Shown: positions 35,593 to 44,869 of the stretch, piece by piece
Numbering within the stretch: the first letter of the stretch is position 1
Layout of the letters: the number at the start of each line of letters is the position of its first letter
Assembly (NCBI GenBank): GCA_030445275.1
Contig: JAUCSE010000056.1
Location: 27,927 to 91,926 of the forward strand
Length of the DNA: 64,000 nt
Direction of reading: 5' to 3'
From: Mucilaginibacter sp.
GTDB lineage: Bacteria; Bacteroidota; Bacteroidia; Sphingobacteriales; Sphingobacteriaceae
Position numbers and translations under genes: made by a program
Notes under the pieces: generated by a model
The model's input: the letters and a program-made list of their open reading frames with translations, nothing else
Database searches by the model: none
Told to the model about the DNA's origin: nothing

Positions 35593-35722
35593 GGGGTAAG
35601 GATTTTTGGAACAAAGATAGAATGGGGCTGGTTTTGAAATATATTTGGGCATTCCGGTTTCTTGTCCTCTATCCAAAATCATTTCTTTGTTCCTTGCTCC
35701 AAAAATCCTTGTTCCAAAATAA
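35586..35722. repeat. Word-repeat hairpin c (AAGGATTTTTGGAACAAAG words)
   Basis: The left arm (GCAAGG, AAGGATTTTTGGAACAAAG) is complementary to the right arm, which repeats CTTTGTTCC, TTGCTCC and AAAAATCCTTGTTCC. It lies between the divergent mfd and DUF4199 genes and overlaps the mfd -33 region. Confidence 0.65.
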
Positions 35723-35829
35723 ATAGTGACAATTATGCAAACAATATGCAGGAATAATTACTTTTTAATGGTAAATTCAATAAACTTATTATTGAGCCCA
35801 ACCAATTATTCTAACCAAATTTTATAACC

Positions 35830-36237
35830 ATGAGAAATGCAATTTTATCGGGTATTTTTATCGGCGTTTTAAGCGGCTTGTGGATGTTTGCCATGCACAG
35901 TTTTGGCATTACGCCCAGTACTGATACCGTAGCTCCCATTGAATATTTTTCGTTCTTAATTCCAGCAATAGTACTGTTTTTTGCCATCAGAAGTTACCGC
36001 ATTCATGATTGTAAAGGGAAGATGGGTTTTTTAGAAGCCCTGCTGCAAAGTTTTAAGATATTATTGATAGGTGGAGGTATAGCTGTTTTTGGCGCTATAT
36101 TGTATATAAGCTATGTATCTGCAGGAAATAATATCCGGGATTTTTCGGGCAGGATATTCGGTGCCTTACTGGTAGGCGTGATCCTTGCCTTTGCAGTTTC
36201 GCTGTTGTTTCATAACAAATCAAACAAGGTTGATTAA
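35830..36237 (+). CDS. DUF4199 inner-membrane protein
   Basis: This 135-residue protein has four hydrophobic segments (about 4-24, 40-54, 75-97 and 110-127), with the KMGFLEALLQSFKILLIGGGIAVFGA stretch (given in part: FLEALLQSFKILLIGGG) between them. Size and pattern match DUF4199, a common Bacteroidota membrane family of unknown role. Its stop overlaps the likely start of the DUF2752 gene, so the two are translated together. Confidence 0.75.
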   Translation: MRNAILSGIFIGVLSGLWMFAMHSFGITPSTDTVAPIEYFSFLIPAIVLFFAIRSYRIHDCKGKMGFLEALLQSFKILLIGGGIAVFGAILYISYVSAGNNIRDFSGRIFGALLVGVILAFAVSLLFHNKSNKVD

Positions 36238-36559
36238 AAGGCTTTTTTCAAGATATTTTGAACTCATTTTCTGGATAACTGCGATGTTGTGCCTGGCCTT
36301 TACGACCCCGGGAGCCGAATCGCACTTTACCCTGTGCCCCCTGAAGCTGATGGGCATAACCTGGTGCCCGGGTTGTGGGTTGGGCCATTCCATTATTTAT
36401 TTGTTTCATGGCGATATTCGTAATTCGTTCCGTGCACACTGGCTGGGTATCCCGGCAGTGCTGGTTATTTTTCACCGTATTTATGTGTTAGGGAAAGACA
36501 GGCTGGGCTTTGGGCCGCGGTTTGAAAATGGCAGCAATCACTCTGTTCCTGTTGAGTGA
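36230..36559 (+). CDS. DUF2752 membrane protein
   Basis: This protein of about 109 residues has the DUF2752 signature CPLKLMGITWCPGCGLGHS followed by a transmembrane segment and an ISP-like end. The Cys-Pro-x-Cys-Gly motif is diagnostic of the family, whose function is unknown. The start is uncertain: TTG 36230 overlaps the DUF4199 stop codon and gives a natural coupled start, while the frame is open farther upstream to 36185. Membrane association is clear from two hydrophobic stretches. Confidence 0.75.
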   Translation: MIKRLFSRYFELIFWITAMLCLAFTTPGAESHFTLCPLKLMGITWCPGCGLGHSIIYLFHGDIRNSFRAHWLGIPAVLVIFHRIYVLGKDRLGFGPRFENGSNHSVPVE

Positions 36560-36587
36560 GCCTGCGATCGGTGTAAAACAAGTAGGT

Positions 36588-37388
36588 CTAATCTTTTAAT
36601 GCTACAAAATTAGATAAACCATGATGCGTACTTTCATTACGGGTTAATAGCTTTATCCTTTTAAAGGAAAATTCATTTAAAAACAAAGCGGTTTCGTCAT
36701 TGTCTAAGTTCTCCAGCAGATTGTTACCAGCTTCAAATATTATAGCCTTCAGGGTTGGGGATTTCAGTAATTCTTTGCATCCTTTTAAAACATGCAATTC
36801 CGACCCTTCTGTATCAAGTTTAATAACGGTAGGGGCATCAAAGCCTTCTGATACAAGCGTGTCGCCAGTTGTTGTTAGGCATTTGATAGTCGTATCGAAC
36901 TTGATCTCATGCCAGGGTGTTAGCGTTGTCATGCCTGAATTGCCTTCTGTTATATGCAGTGTCATTGAACGTATTTTATCAAAAAGGGCAAAACCACATA
37001 TTTGAATATCTAAGCGGTTAAGTTTTATATTGGCGTAAAGCAAGCTTAAGGTACCGGGGTTTGGTTCAAAGCTGTAAACTTTGCAGTTGGGAAAGTTCTT
37101 TTTAACCGCTATGCTATGAATGCCAATATTAGCGCCAATGTCCCAAAAAATACTATCTGATTGTAAATGCTTAAATATTTCTTCAGTAATTTCTGATTCA
37201 TAAAAGCCTTCTTTAATGATTAAGTTATCAATATACTCGTTAGGGTTTAATTGTAATTGAATGCCATACTTTGCTTTTAGTAGTATAAGCTTTCTGAATC
37301 CTAATTTGGCTAATAAAGTGAATAGTCTGTCTTTGCCTCGTAATTTATGCTTTATAAAAAAAATTAACAGGGAGTCGTTTATAGCCAT
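36588..37388 (-). CDS. FkbM-family methyltransferase
   Basis: This 266-residue SAM-dependent methyltransferase has the nucleotide-binding motif FWDIGANIGIHSIAVKK near residue 82, the acidic VYSFEPNPGTLSLLYANI near 105-122 and the TVIKLDTEGSELHVLKG motif near 185-200, all typical of FkbM enzymes. Members O-methylate sugars or small molecules and often sit in surface-polysaccharide clusters. Here the gene is alone. The DNA looks more AT-rich than its neighbours, which may reflect transfer. Substrate is unknown. Confidence 0.88.
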   Translation of the reverse strand: MAINDSLLIFFIKHKLRGKDRLFTLLAKLGFRKLILLKAKYGIQLQLNPNEYIDNLIIKEGFYESEITEEIFKHLQSDSIFWDIGANIGIHSIAVKKNFPNCKVYSFEPNPGTLSLLYANIKLNRLDIQICGFALFDKIRSMTLHITEGNSGMTTLTPWHEIKFDTTIKCLTTTGDTLVSEGFDAPTVIKLDTEGSELHVLKGCKELLKSPTLKAIIFEAGNNLLENLDNDETALFLNEFSFKRIKLLTRNESTHHGLSNFVALKD

Positions 37389-37713
37389 AAATTATTATTT
37401 TAACACAGGTAAAGATAATTTTAAAGCTATGGATAATATATAAATGCTTTCAAAATATCTGTTGCTTAAACACTTCAATTTTTTTATTCATCGGTAAATT
37501 TGAGAGGCATTTTACAAATGCATCTTAGAAGCAACCACATGACCGCCATCTGTACAGTTGTTTGCATATTATCTGCATAGACGGGTTTTCACCGCCAAAA
37601 TCTCCCCGCTTACCGATTTGTTCCTGCTGCTAACCAGTTTTATATGGGGGCTTTTTGCACGGCGCAGTATCTTTATATCATCAAAACAAATGATAACCTT
37701 AATCTTTACTAAG
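37389..37713. other. Intergenic region before the TM2 gene
   Basis: I see no gene in these 325 bases. An open frame upstream of the TM2 start (from 37558) encodes hydrophobic sequence without family resemblance, so I do not count it. No clear -33/-7 promoter or hairpin was found. Confidence 0.4.
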
Positions 37714-38076
37714 ATGAACACTCAACAAAATCCATATATCATGTTCGACGGGATGACCCCTGATGAATTTGCTTTTTTACAACAGGCTAAAGCTTCGCTG
37801 GATGAAAACCAGCAAAAAACCTTTATGAGCGTTTATTATGGCAAAAGGAGAAACCCGCAGGATATTATGCTGGCTACTTTAGCAGGCTTTCTGGGTGTAG
37901 CCGGTGTACAGCGTTTTATGACCGATCAGATAGGTATGGGGATCCTGTACTTTTTTACAGGCGGCTTTTGCTTTATAGGTACCATTATTGACGCGATCAA
38001 TTATAAAAGTATCGCTAATGATTATAATAAAAAAATGGCTTTTGAAAGCTTCAACATCGCTAAAATGAGCAACTAA
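37714..38076 (+). CDS. TM2-domain membrane protein
   Basis: This 120-residue protein begins MNTQQNPYIMFDGMTPDEF. It has a short helical N-terminal part with DENQQKTFMSVYYGKRRNPQ and then a TM2 domain (about 58-105: MLATLAGFLGVAGVQRFM, then GMGILYFFTGGFCFIGTIIDAI), two membrane helices with a short loop. TM2 proteins are small inner-membrane proteins with no firm function. ATG 37714 is chosen because homology begins there. A terminator follows 38 bases after the stop. Confidence 0.88.
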   Translation: MNTQQNPYIMFDGMTPDEFAFLQQAKASLDENQQKTFMSVYYGKRRNPQDIMLATLAGFLGVAGVQRFMTDQIGMGILYFFTGGFCFIGTIIDAINYKSIANDYNKKMAFESFNIAKMSN

Positions 38077-38114
38077 ACTCCCCTGAACAGGGTAATAGTT
38101 TCACTATATATATC

Positions 38115-38149
38115 AAAAAATCCACCTTCTGTTATGGGGTGGATTTTTT
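38115..38149 (+). terminator. Terminator after the TM2 gene
   Basis: AAAAAATCCACC (38115-38126) pairs with GGTGGATTTTTT (38138-38149). It has A and T runs on both sides and can serve both strands. Confidence 0.85.
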
Positions 38150-38168
38150 AGTTTAGGGATAAATGACT

Positions 38169-38239
38169 GTCATGGTGAGCCTGTCGAACCATGGTGGGCG
38201 AAGGCCCTCAGCACGAGTCTTCGACAAGCCCAGACTGAC
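38169..38239. repeat. GTCAT-ended palindromic element, copy 7
   Basis: It begins GTCATGGTGAGCCTGTCGAA and ends TTCGACAAGCCCAGACTGAC. The arms pair imperfectly. It lies between convergent genes. Confidence 0.7.
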
Positions 38240-38301
38240 AGCCCGCCTTTGTATTATTATATATCTTGACTCTTACATCTTATAGTCTTGATTTCTTTTC
38301 C

Positions 38302-39957
38302 TTATTTCCCTAATGATTTATCCCTTATCGCTTTAAACTCCGAACCGGGTTTCCAGCCTGGGAAAGTACTTTCACTGCTTAATTTAGTGCCAACGCGGTA
38401 AAGAATATCGGCTATCTGGGCCATGCCGGTCGCGTCCATGTCGTCGCTATAATTATCGGCGGGTTGGTGATAGCGTTGCTCGTTGTATTCTTTTTCCTTC
38501 TCTTCGCCATAAGTGGCACCATGTGTTTTGCTTTGACTGCCAATGTTAATGTCGAGCGCTGGCACCCCTAATTTGGCAAAGTTAAAATGATCAGAGCGGT
38601 AATAACTGCCAGCCCCAGGTTTACGGTCGCCTACTATGGTAAGGCCATCCTGTTTAGCCAGATCGGCAACATAATCTTCCAGCTCATTCTGCCCTTTGCC
38701 GGTTATGGCAATATCTTTAGTTTCGCCGTAATTGCCCAGCGCGTCCATATTAAGATCGGCAACGGTTTTGTTAAGCGGGTAAATTGGATGGGTAGCATAA
38801 TACTCAGATCCAAGCAAGCCCTGTTCTTCGCCGGTTACAGATAAAAACACGATTGAACGTTGAGGCCTTTCTTTGGCTTGTTGAAACGCTTTGGCAACAG
38901 CAATAATAGCTGCTACACCACTGGCATTATCGACCGCTCCGTTATAAATACTATCACCCTTGGCATTTGGTTTACCAATCCCCAGATGGTCCCAGTGGGC
39001 GGTGTACAGGATGTATTCATCAGGTTTGGTGCTGCCTTTCAGGGTGCCTATTACGTTGTGCGAGGTAGAATATTTTAACTTATTATTTAAGGTTATGCTA
39101 ACTTCCCGATTTAATGGGATGGCCTTAAAGTCCTTTTTGCGGGCAACGGCACGGATATCACCTGTTATACCGGCATCGGCCAATAATTTTTTTGCCGCAT
39201 CTTCCGTAATCCAGCCTTCAACCTTGCAGCGCGACAGGTGTTTATCCTTTTGCTGCAGATAAAGCTTGGCACCCGAAAAGCTGTTGGTAACCACGCTCCA
39301 GTCATAACTGGCAGGCTCGGTTTGGTGTACAATAATTACCCCGGCAGCGCCCTGACGGGCCGCTTCTTCGTACTTGTAAGTCCAGCGACCATAATAGGTC
39401 ATGGTATCACCCTTGAAAAAGGTAGGATCGCCATTTTTAAAACCAGGATCATTTACCAGAACAATCACCGTTTTGCCCTTTACATCAAGACCTGCATAAT
39501 CATTCCAATGATATTCGGGTGCAACAACACCGTAGCCCGCAAAAACAAGTGGCGAGTTTTTTAATTCGACGGTAGGTAGTTCCTGGCGGGTAGAGGTTAC
39601 AAAATCAGTTAAAGCATGTAAAGTTATGGGCGATTTTCCACCGCTGATCTCCATGGTTGACGATGGCGTACTGGTAACCTCTACCATGGGCACATCCTGA
39701 AAATAGCTGCCGTTATTGCCGGGTTCTAATCCAGCCTTCTTAAACTCGGAGGCTATATAGGCAGTAGCCTTTGTTTCGCCAACAGTAAAAGGCTTTCTGC
39801 CCATTAAAGAATCATTGGCCAGCACCGCTATGTGCGATTTTATTTCATCGGCCGATATGGCTTTTGCAGTCTCTTCGCTGCTCTTGTTATTTTGACTGCA
39901 CCCGGTAATCAGGGCAAAACCGGTTAAGGCTAATAGATAGTTGTATTTATTATTCAT
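38302..39957 (-). CDS. M28-family aminopeptidase lipoprotein
   Basis: This protein of about 551 residues starts MNNKYNYLLALTGFALITGC, a lipoprotein signal with the lipobox Cys at position 20, so it is anchored in the envelope. A PA-like insert (about 130-260) precedes the M28 zinc peptidase core: YTAHWDHLGIG, VDNASGVAAIIAVAKAF, TGEEQGLLGSEYY and NMDALG hold the two-zinc ligands and the catalytic Glu. It removes N-terminal residues from peptides. ATG 39957 fits the lipoprotein signal. An upstream start at 39978 would add seven residues. Its promoter (39976-40006) has a second copy before the neighbouring gene. Confidence 0.9.
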   Translation of the reverse strand: MNNKYNYLLALTGFALITGCSQNNKSSEETAKAISADEIKSHIAVLANDSLMGRKPFTVGETKATAYIASEFKKAGLEPGNNGSYFQDVPMVEVTSTPSSTMEISGGKSPITLHALTDFVTSTRQELPTVELKNSPLVFAGYGVVAPEYHWNDYAGLDVKGKTVIVLVNDPGFKNGDPTFFKGDTMTYYGRWTYKYEEAARQGAAGVIIVHQTEPASYDWSVVTNSFSGAKLYLQQKDKHLSRCKVEGWITEDAAKKLLADAGITGDIRAVARKKDFKAIPLNREVSITLNNKLKYSTSHNVIGTLKGSTKPDEYILYTAHWDHLGIGKPNAKGDSIYNGAVDNASGVAAIIAVAKAFQQAKERPQRSIVFLSVTGEEQGLLGSEYYATHPIYPLNKTVADLNMDALGNYGETKDIAITGKGQNELEDYVADLAKQDGLTIVGDRKPGAGSYYRSDHFNFAKLGVPALDINIGSQSKTHGATYGEEKEKEYNEQRYHQPADNYSDDMDATGMAQIADILYRVGTKLSSESTFPGWKPGSEFKAIRDKSLGK

Positions 39958-39975
39958 ATACATAAGGGATTTACC

Positions 39976-40006
39976 CAAATGTAATTAAAGGAAAGGCTTG
40001 TTGCAA
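39976..40006 (-). promoter_or_regulatory. M28 peptidase promoter, copy A (TTG-N20-TACATTTG)
   Basis: On the minus strand TTG (40004-40006) and TACATTTG (39976-39983) are 20 bases apart. It lies within a 45-base repeat (39969-40013) that recurs at 40514-40558. Confidence 0.65.
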
Positions 40007-40019
40007 GGGAGAGACTCTC

Positions 40020-40493
40020 CTAAATCTCTTCTGGTAGAGGATGATTGTTATTTAAACGTTTAATAAACTTATTTACCCTGATTAAAGCGAAAATACTTCC
40101 GACCATATAAAAGGCGCAATAAAACAAACCGCAAATAAGCTGATTGTCAAGCCTACGTTCATCAATCGCCGAAATGATCATTATTACAAAGGCAATTGAA
40201 AACAAAAATGTGGAAAACATCCAAAAGACTCGCTCTTTTTGGGGATTAATCCAAAAGAAAATCAACCAGATGAATCCAAGCTCCAAAATGAAGCATAGCA
40301 CACTGAAAAAAGACATAATGAGGCTGCCCCATAGTGTTTCGTCAACTATGCCCTTGGTGAACAGGAGCTTTAAATCCCCCCATAGGTAAAAGGAGGTAAA
40401 TAATAATAAAAAGCCAGCTAAACAGCACAGTAAAAGGTTGACTATGGCGAATAGAATGCATAATCTGAAATTTACACTAATCTCTTTATTCAT
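40020..40493 (-). CDS. Hypothetical four-helix membrane protein
   Basis: This 157-residue protein has four hydrophobic segments: about 10-37 (CILFAIVNLLLCCLAGFLLL), 54-80, 90-110 and 122-142, with a charged tail RVNKFIKRLNNNHPLPEEI. I do not recognise the family. It is AT-rich compared with neighbouring genes. Its own promoter copy (40522-40552) and the next gene's promoter copy (39976-40006) are near-identical, so the gene and one promoter look like a unit added to the M28 locus. Confidence 0.65.
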   Translation of the reverse strand: MNKEISVNFRLCILFAIVNLLLCCLAGFLLLFTSFYLWGDLKLLFTKGIVDETLWGSLIMSFFSVLCFILELGFIWLIFFWINPQKERVFWMFSTFLFSIAFVIMIISAIDERRLDNQLICGLFYCAFYMVGSIFALIRVNKFIKRLNNNHPLPEEI

Positions 40494-40521
40494 TTAAGCC
40501 CGATGTGTAAGGTATTTACCT

Positions 40522-40552
40522 CAAATGTAATTAAAGGAAACACATGTTGCAA
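40522..40552 (-). promoter_or_regulatory. Promoter of the hypothetical membrane protein, copy B
   Basis: On the minus strand TTG (40550-40552) and TACATTTG (40522-40529) are 20 bases apart, as in copy A. The surrounding 45 bases (40514-40558) match copy A at about 40 positions. Confidence 0.65.
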
Positions 40553-40581
40553 GGAGAGCCAAGGCACTTCTAAAAAAGCAC

Positions 40582-40736
40582 GTCATTGCTGTAAGGTACG
40601 AAGCAATCTCTACACAGGCAGGTCAATTATGCATTTCTGCTTGCTCTGTATAGCATAGAGATTATTAATGTTGTGTTTGTTTTTATAGGTATTAATGAAC
40701 TCTCTTCGGTCGGTTGTCTTCGTACCTCGCAATGAC
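40582..40736. repeat. MITE-like element, copy 1
   Basis: This 155-base element has inverted ends (GTCATTGCtgtaaGGTACGAAG, interrupted, and CTTCGTACCTCGCAATGAC). Its right 94 bases (40643-40736) match 62522-62615 in inverted orientation with a single mismatch. Confidence 0.85.
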
Positions 40737-40764
40737 GCGATAGTGGGATTTGGAGATGGATTAC

Positions 40765-42036
<1,272 letters not shown>

Positions 42037-42060
42037 TATTTTATTTTTAGGCAAAGATAT

Positions 42061-42158
42061 AATTAGTTCATAGTTTATGGTTCATTGTTCATGGCTGATT
42101 TTTGAAATTAATGCCATCGATGCCTGGCCATGAACTATTAGCCATGAACCATGAACGA
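42061..42158. repeat. Word-repeat hairpin d (GTTCATGG / CCATGAAC words)
   Basis: The left arm repeats GTTCAT and GTTCATGG words and the right arm repeats CCATGAAC. It lies between serS and rsmI, and the rsmI start codon ATGAAC is the last word of the right arm. Confidence 0.65.
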
Positions 42159-42870
42159 AAAAGGTAAACTATACTTAGTACCCACCCCAATAGGCAACCT
42201 GGAGGATATTACCTTTAGGGCCATACGTGTTTTAAAGGAGGCCGACCTGATACTGGCCGAAGACACGCGCACCTCGGCGCCATTGCTGAAACATTTTGAT
42301 ATCCATCAAAAAGTGTTTTCGCATCATCAACATAACGAGCATCAGTCGTCAAACGAGATTGTGAAATTTTTACTGGAGGGTAAAAATATTGCCCTGATAT
42401 CTGATGCGGGTACGCCTGCCATATCCGATCCGGGTTTTTACCTGGTGCGCGAGGCTTTAAAATTTGATATAGCTGTAGAATGCCTGCCAGGAGCTACAGC
42501 CTTTGTGCCGGCGTTGGTAAACTCGGGCTTCCCTACGGATAAATTTTGTTTCGAAGGGTTTTTACCGTTGAAAAAAGGCCGTCAAACCAGGTATAAGTTT
42601 TTAGCCGAAGAAGAACGCACCATTATACTTTATGAATCACCACATCGTTTACTGAAAACATTAGATGAAATGGCAACTTATTTTGGTGCCGATAGGCAAT
42701 TATCCGTATCGCGCGAGCTTACCAAAATGTTTGAAGAGACGGTTCGCGGTACAGTAGCCGAGATAAAGTTGTATTATGAAACGCATCCCGCAAAAGGGGA
42801 ATTTGTTATCTGTGTAGCAGGAGCTTCGCCAAAACCAATAAAAGGCAAATACAGGGGTGAAGAGGAATAA
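42151..42870 (+). CDS. rsmI: 16S rRNA 2'-O-ribose methyltransferase RsmI
   Basis: This 239-residue SAM-dependent methylase modifies C1402 of 16S rRNA in the decoding centre. Signature motifs are LYLVPTPIGNLEDITFRAIR (about 7-26), LAEDTRTS, SDAGTPAISDPG and ALVNSGFPTDKFCFEGFLP. The family belongs to the tetrapyrrole-methylase fold. Its start codon lies within the right arm of an intergenic hairpin whose repeated word is CCATGAAC, so several ATGs lie in a row, only one in this frame. Length is slightly over 230 residues, which is normal. Confidence 0.95.
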   Translation: MNEKGKLYLVPTPIGNLEDITFRAIRVLKEADLILAEDTRTSAPLLKHFDIHQKVFSHHQHNEHQSSNEIVKFLLEGKNIALISDAGTPAISDPGFYLVREALKFDIAVECLPGATAFVPALVNSGFPTDKFCFEGFLPLKKGRQTRYKFLAEEERTIILYESPHRLLKTLDEMATYFGADRQLSVSRELTKMFEETVRGTVAEIKLYYETHPAKGEFVICVAGASPKPIKGKYRGEEE

Positions 42871-42888
42871 AAAATAAAGAGGGGCCTC

Positions 42889-42955
42889 TCATGCTGAACT
42901 TGTCGAAGGACGCGCGCAGAGGCCTGCCCACCATGCTTCGACAAGCTCGGCATGA
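42889..42955. repeat. GTCAT-type palindromic element, copy 6
   Basis: It begins TCATGCTGAACTTGTCGAAG and ends CTTCGACAAGCTCGGCATGA. It lies just after rsmI. Confidence 0.75.
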
Positions 42956-42982
42956 TAACCAAGGAATAAAAAACAAAAAGAT

Positions 42983-43067
42983 GTCATTGTGAGCGCAGCG
43001 TGGCAATCTCCTCAGGACAAGTAGCAGACCATATAGAATGAGATTGCCACGCTGCGCTCGCAATGAC
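42983..43067. repeat. GTCAT-ended palindromic element, copy 8
   Basis: It begins GTCATTGTGAGCGCAGCGTG and ends CACGCTGCGCTCGCAATGAC with GGCAATCTC/GAGATTGCC inner arms. It fills the gap between rsmI and lnt. Confidence 0.8.
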
Positions 43068-43084
43068 ATAATAGATATACGTTA

Positions 43085-44710
43085 ATGAAAAAAAACCTTC
43101 CTTTAGCCATACTTTCCGGTTTATTGCTGTGGATAGCATGGCCGCCAACGCCTTATACCACATTCTTGCTTTTTATTGGTTTTGTGCCGATGCTGCTGGC
43201 GATGGAAAATATCATTAAATCCACCTCAGCAAAAAAAGGGAGGCAAATATTCAATGTAACCTTTATCGGCTTTTTTATATGGAACACGGCATCCATTTAT
43301 TGGGTATATAACGCGCTTAAACAGATTGGTAATCTGGTGGCTATCCCTATTACGCTGATACCATATGCATTGGGGCCATTGTTGATGGCCACGGCTTGCT
43401 GGTTATATTATCGTTTAAGGTTGATAACCAGCCGGCATTATAGTTTGATCGGATTGGTTTGCTTGTGGATGGGTTACGAATATCTGCACCAAAGCTGGGA
43501 CCTGAACTTCCCCTGGATGACTTTGGGCAACGGTTTTGCGGTAACACATCAATGGATACAATGGTATGAATACACCGGTATTTATGGCGGTACCATTTGG
43601 ATATGGGGAGTTAATATACTGGCGTTTTTAATATATGTGGGCATGCGTGAGGCCCAAACAAAACAAGTACGGTTAAAGCTTATCACCGCATTTACCCTGT
43701 TACTATTACTGCCACTTAGTTTTTCGTTGTTCACCTATTACAACTATACCGAGCAAAAAAATCCATCAAATGTTGTTGCGGTACAGCCCAATATTGATCC
43801 GTACGAAAAGGAGGGAACCATGCCGGTTAACCTGCAGATTGATATCATGATACACCTTGGCCGGAATATCGCCCAGCCCAATACCGAGTTCTTTTTGTGG
43901 CCCGAAACCGCTATTCCTGCTTACATGGAGGAAGATAAGATCCGGTCGAGCCAGTATTTTTCGCAGGCGAAGTATTTTTTACGCAAATACAATAATGCCA
44001 CCCTGATAACAGGCGGCGAAACGTATAAAATATACAATACAAGGGCAACCTCAACCGCCAGCCCCATGCAGGAGCCGGGCATGTTTGCAGATAGTTTCAG
44101 CTCGGCAATAGGTATTGAAAATGGTGACCAGGTGCAGTTTTACCATAAATCAAGATTGGTTCCCGGTGCTGAGTCATTGCCTTTTGGAAATACATTATCG
44201 TTTTTAAAGCCGGTTTTTGAACATTTGGGTGGAGCTACGGGAGCATATGGCAGTCAGCCCGATGCCGAAGTGTTTTATTCGCAAAGTGGTATTGGGGTTG
44301 ATCCTGTTATTTGTTTTGAGTCTATCTGGGGCGAATATGTGGCCCGTTCGGTACGTAAAGGCGCACAGTTTATCGCTATTATCACCAATGATGGCTGGTG
44401 GGAGAATACATCAGGCAAGGATCAACACCTGGATTATGCCAAATTGCGGGCCATTGAAACCCGTAGATGGGTGGCACGGTCGGCAAATACGGGTATATCG
44501 GCCTTTATAAATCAGCGAGGCGATATAGTGCAGCAAACTAAATGGTGGACACAAGCCACCATAAAACAGGATATCAATCTTAACTCTGAACTTACTTTTT
44601 ATGTGGAGTACGGCGATTATCTGCCCAAAGCCGGCAGTTTTATTGCCGTTTTACTGATAGGGTTTATTGTGGTGAAGGGGAGATTTAAGAAGAGGGTGGC
44701 GGTTGCCTGA
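43085..44710 (+). CDS. lnt: Apolipoprotein N-acyltransferase
   Basis: This 541-residue inner-membrane enzyme adds the third acyl chain to lipoproteins. About six to seven membrane helices fill residues 5-220 and the last C-terminal helix is near 515-532. The periplasmic nitrilase-like domain has the catalytic triad in LWPETAIPAY (Glu), YHKSRLVPGAESLPFG (Lys) and DPVICFESIWGEY (Cys). It follows rsmI at a distance of 214 bases filled with repeats. Its presence agrees with the many lipoproteins in this genome. Length is normal. Confidence 0.94.
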   Translation: MKKNLPLAILSGLLLWIAWPPTPYTTFLLFIGFVPMLLAMENIIKSTSAKKGRQIFNVTFIGFFIWNTASIYWVYNALKQIGNLVAIPITLIPYALGPLLMATACWLYYRLRLITSRHYSLIGLVCLWMGYEYLHQSWDLNFPWMTLGNGFAVTHQWIQWYEYTGIYGGTIWIWGVNILAFLIYVGMREAQTKQVRLKLITAFTLLLLLPLSFSLFTYYNYTEQKNPSNVVAVQPNIDPYEKEGTMPVNLQIDIMIHLGRNIAQPNTEFFLWPETAIPAYMEEDKIRSSQYFSQAKYFLRKYNNATLITGGETYKIYNTRATSTASPMQEPGMFADSFSSAIGIENGDQVQFYHKSRLVPGAESLPFGNTLSFLKPVFEHLGGATGAYGSQPDAEVFYSQSGIGVDPVICFESIWGEYVARSVRKGAQFIAIITNDGWWENTSGKDQHLDYAKLRAIETRRWVARSANTGISAFINQRGDIVQQTKWWTQATIKQDINLNSELTFYVEYGDYLPKAGSFIAVLLIGFIVVKGRFKKRVAVA

Positions 44711-44781
44711 TTTTTGTCTGAACCGGGATTTATACGATTAATGGATTCACAGGATTTTTCCTTTAATATTCAACTCAACTT

Positions 44782-44857
44782 GTCATGCTGAACGGAGTGA
44801 GGCATCTATTCGTCGACATGCAAGTGGGTTAATAGATCCTTCGTTCCTCAGGATGAC
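44782..44857. repeat. GTCAT-ended palindromic element, copy 5
   Basis: This 76-base element begins GTCATGCTGAACGGAGTGAG and ends CTTCGTTCCTCAGGATGAC. It is a close relative of the copy at 19581-19656. It lies between convergent genes. Confidence 0.8.
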
Positions 44858-44869
44858 AAGTTTATACAA

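Noticed and set aside
35555..35614. ATG start of mfd at 35614
   Set aside because: The extra residues are a translation of an intergenic repeat, and the best promoter lies downstream of that ATG.
37558..37713. N-terminal extension of the TM2 gene or separate small gene
   Set aside because: The sequence has no family resemblance and the TM2 family normally begins at ATG 37714.
40050..40062. A seventh LacI operator (TAAACGTTTA)
   Set aside because: It lacks the flanking C and G of the CAAACGTTTG word and lies inside a coding region of an unrelated gene.
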